From the NCBI RefSeq assembly GCF_935822925.1, contig NZ_CAKXZS010000006.1:1-35523 (forward strand): a DNA stretch of 35,523 bases, given 5' to 3'. A model generated the notes under the pieces. That model saw only the letters and a program-made list of their open reading frames with translations. It had not been told where the DNA came from and did not search any database. Of this stretch, positions 33,781-35,523 are shown one piece after another. Source of the DNA: Mesorhizobium ventifaucium. GTDB lineage: Bacteria > Pseudomonadota > Alphaproteobacteria > Rhizobiales > Rhizobiaceae. Made by a program: the position numbers and the translations under genes. Numbering within the stretch: position 1 is the first letter of the stretch; each line of letters begins with the position of its first letter.

Positions 33781-34078
33781 TCCGCGACAGAGACGGCGTC
33801 AAAGAGGTGGTGAAAGGTGGTAGAGGGAGAGGACCTGAAATCCAACCATCTCCACCGGCGACCCGCATAACCCGCAAGGGCAAAAAGGACGCCGCAAGTG
33901 CGGTCACGCCCCCGTTTCAATTGGTTGGTCGGTCGGTTCTTCCCGCTCCGAAGTTCCTGCTAAATATCGCTGTGTGCGCCCCAGCACCGCACCCAATTCA
34001 ATACGATTTCGCGCGTCAGTTGCATCCTGGCCTCGGACACGTTTTTGTTTGCCCGTTGCGTTCCCGGGGGGAAGGTGG
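33781..34078. other. Gap between recombinase relic and small gene
   Basis: About 300 bases with no supportable gene. Some frames stay open on both strands but show no Shine-Dalgarno or recognisable domain. It is likely decayed mobile-element sequence plus the promoter of the small gene at 34079. Confidence 0.45.
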
Positions 34079-34297
34079 ATGAGCATCGCCCAAAGGGTCG
34101 GTCCAGTTCTAGATCAGGCGATCGCCGCAATCCTCAACAGGGCGGACCGAGGGGAAACCGTCTCGGTCAAAGCCGCATTAAACCACGTTCGGCAGTCTGC
34201 CCCTGATTTGACCGCATGCGACAACCAACTAACCGAGGCTATCGTTGAAGTCGCTGCTGCCCTGGGCCTGTTCGTGGCTTTCGATAATTGCGAGTAG
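34079..34297 (+). CDS. Small 72-aa hypothetical protein
   Basis: A short gene with a strong Shine-Dalgarno (GGGGGGAAGG) directly before ATG 34079. The product opens MSIAQRVGPVLDQAIAAILN and ends LGLFVAFDNCE, and is predicted to be mostly helical with an even mix of charged and hydrophobic residues. I do not recognise a family. The quality of the ribosome-binding site supports translation; the frame continues open upstream to 33974, but that part has no start signal. Confidence 0.65.
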   Translation: MSIAQRVGPVLDQAIAAILNRADRGETVSVKAALNHVRQSAPDLTACDNQLTEAIVEVAAALGLFVAFDNCE

Positions 34298-34450
34298 CCG
34301 GTCAATCGAGCGCGAGCAGTAGCGAGCAGCACGTTTGTGTAAGCGAATTCGCGCACTGCCAGTGGAACAAGAATTGCTCCGCACCGTTCAAGCTAAGCAA
34401 TCCGTCGCGGCAGCAATGAAGCGCCGCAGCGGAGTTTGCTTGGAGGCAAT

Positions 34451-34753
34451 ATGAGAAAGCAACTTTCCTCGGCCGCGGCAGGAATCCTTCTGCTCGTTGG
34501 TGTCAGCGCCGCCGCCGCCCAGGACGTCGTCGTCATTCAACCCGAGCAGGATACTGTGATCCGGGAATACGTGAAAAAGAAACCGATGGCATCCGTCAGC
34601 CTTCTCGGCGTGGAGCTCAACATCGGCACAGCTCTGCCCGATACAGTCGAGCTTTACGAGGTGCCGGACGTTCAGTACCGCTACGTAGTCGTCGATGGCC
34701 GAACCGTCCTTGTCGACCCATCTACCCGCAAGATTGTGAAGGTCTACGACTGA
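34451..34753 (+). CDS. DUF1236-like secreted protein
   Basis: A 100-aa protein with a classical signal peptide (MRKQLSSAAAGILLLVGVSA, cleavage likely after AAA near residue 23). A DUF1236-type domain follows: TVIREYVKKKPMASVSL, then VELNIGTALPDTVELYEVPD and YRYVVVDGRTVLVDPSTRKIV. DUF1236 proteins are common in Rhizobiales and are exported; their role is unknown. GGAGG lies 6 nt upstream of ATG 34451, which rules out an ATG at 34436. A strong terminator follows at 34774. Confidence 0.88.
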   Translation: MRKQLSSAAAGILLLVGVSAAAAQDVVVIQPEQDTVIREYVKKKPMASVSLLGVELNIGTALPDTVELYEVPDVQYRYVVVDGRTVLVDPSTRKIVKVYD

Positions 34754-34773
34754 CACGAACTCTTCAGACTGAA

Positions 34774-34808
34774 GCCCGCCGTGCAGAAAGGTGCGGCGGG
34801 CTTTTTTT
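34774..34808 (+). terminator. Rho-independent terminator of the DUF1236-like gene
   Basis: gcccgccg (34774-34781) pairs with cggcgggc (34794-34801) and is followed directly by a run of seven T. It lies 20 bp after the stop of the secreted-protein gene and is a textbook intrinsic terminator. Confidence 0.9.
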
Positions 34809-35063
34809 GTTTGGAACAAGGGCTTTAGACGACAGTTTGGGCTTTTGCAGCATGTTCTCGCAGACCGATCCTGCGATCGGTGTGCTCCGATCAGCCCGCG
34901 TCCATCTCTCACAGGGCGCGGGCTTTCATTCCGTAGGCGCGTTACCGGTTCAGCCTTTTCGACGGTCTCAATGATTGCCTTCGCGAGTGCTTCGCCCTCA
35001 TGGATAGGCTCGGGGGCCGTAGTCTCGACCGGGGAGGCGCCGCGCCGGCTGCCTTATCGCGGG
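34809..35063. other. Intergenic stretch with a second hairpin
   Basis: No gene is supported here. A hairpin at 34893-34924 is listed separately. The rest shows nothing beyond short chance frames. Confidence 0.5.
34893..34924. terminator. Second hairpin, terminator-like
   Basis: agcccgcg (34893-34900) pairs with cgcgggct (34917-34924) across a 16-nt loop, followed by ttcatt on the plus strand. It could back up the first terminator or act for the minus-strand gene that ends at 35064. Confidence 0.45.
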
Positions 35064-35453
35064 TTACCAATCCGGATTATCATCGAGCCAATATGCTCCA
35101 AAACAGCCGAATTGGGGCGGGAGATCCAGTCGCCGTTTGGCGTCAAATGCCATCTCAGAAACAGTCCAGAGTGAGTTGTTCTCCCTCACATTAGGAACGA
35201 TGGTGTACCCTTCCTCGACAATCGTCAGTCTCAATTCCTCGAAGTGCCTTTTGAAGCCGCTCTTAATTTGGCTCCGTGGATACCGCCGCCCGTGCATGCA
35301 TTCTTGCTTCAGAATGTCGGAAGACAGCCGGGCACTGGCCGTTCTCACTGCTTCTTCGGCGATCGGCTTGTAAGGAAGCCTGTCATTGGACCAGCATCGT
35401 CCTGCCGACGCCACCAGCATCGCGGCCAACAGGCCTGCCAGGAACTTCCCCAC
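35064..35453 (-). CDS. Secreted hypothetical protein (129 aa)
   Basis: A 129-aa protein with a signal peptide (MGKFLAGLLAAMLVASAGRC, cleavage near residues 18-22). The mature part has two cysteines (C52 and one near 117) and conserved-looking stretches such as LRLTIVEEGYTIVPNVREN. I do not recognise a family. The start codon is GTG at 35453, supported by GGGAGG 7 nt upstream; no better ATG exists near the signal peptide. It runs convergent to the DUF1236-like gene. Confidence 0.7.
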   Translation of the reverse strand: MGKFLAGLLAAMLVASAGRCWSNDRLPYKPIAEEAVRTASARLSSDILKQECMHGRRYPRSQIKSGFKRHFEELRLTIVEEGYTIVPNVRENNSLWTVSEMAFDAKRRLDLPPQFGCFGAYWLDDNPDW

Positions 35454-35454
35454 G

Positions 35455-35472
35455 TTGGTCCCTCCCGACCAA
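35455..35472 (-). promoter_or_regulatory. Shine-Dalgarno in a hairpin loop
   Basis: On the minus strand TTGGTC and GACCAA form a 6-bp stem whose 6-nt loop is exactly GGGAGG, the ribosome-binding site of the GTG-start secreted-protein gene. The stem ends 1 nt before the start codon. Confidence 0.5.
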
Positions 35473-35523
35473 GGAGGTATGTTAGTCTCAATCGAAACCG
35501 TGCTGCCATCAATGCACAGTCAG

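Overview
The window reads as chromosome of a GC-rich alphaproteobacterium of the Rhizobiales, most like Mesorhizobium or a close relative. This rests on the GC-rich codon use, the large number of class III nucleotidyl cyclase genes, a secreted DUF1236-type protein, and an intergenic repeat of the type scattered through Mesorhizobium genomes. No species can be named from the sequence alone.

Left part (1-11.3 kb). A minus-strand pair encodes a zinc-ribbon/cyclase/AAA/TPR signalling protein and a peroxiredoxin. A 2-kb patch (4.4-6.4 kb) follows, bracketed by two tRNA-3'-half-like relics. It holds a leaderless molybdate-type binding protein and a VOC protein, and looks like an old insertion. Next come an unrecognised 461-aa protein, a GNAT acetyltransferase and a polytopic membrane protein on the minus strand, then a second cyclase (zinc-ribbon N-terminus) on the plus strand.

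Middle part (11.3-20.7 kb, minus strand). A compact oligopeptide-type ABC importer operon (double ATPase, Tat-like binding protein, two permeases) ends with a small SAM methyltransferase. Upstream lie a third cyclase with altered base-recognition residues and a UDP-N-acetyl-sugar dehydrogenase broken by three frameshifts.

Right part (20.8-33.2 kb). This is a surface-glycan/signalling cluster. It has a DUF3095 cyclase-like protein, a GT4 glycosyltransferase translationally coupled to a NodB-like deacetylase, an MBL-fold hydrolase, a stand-alone cyclic-nucleotide-binding protein, a frameshifted small gene, a very unusual ABC-exporter-like protein, a methyltransferase, and a three-gene glycosyltransferase operon. 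The ABC protein (904 aa) has lost its Walker A lysine, both Walker B acidic residues and the H-loop histidine. It carries a roughly 330-residue insertion in the nucleotide-binding domain in which a Q-loop-proximal motif appears two more times. Its operon partners (cNMP-binding domain, MBL hydrolase) and the four cyclase-like genes in the window suggest a cyclic-nucleotide-linked membrane system tied to glycan export. That link is inference, and it is my main candidate for an undescribed system.

Right end (33.3-35.5 kb). A decayed serine-recombinase fragment marks an old mobile-element boundary. It is followed by a small conserved-looking protein, a DUF1236-like secreted protein with a good terminator, and a minus-strand secreted protein whose Shine-Dalgarno sits in a hairpin loop. 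I saw no CRISPR array, rRNA, intact tRNA or intact insertion sequence.
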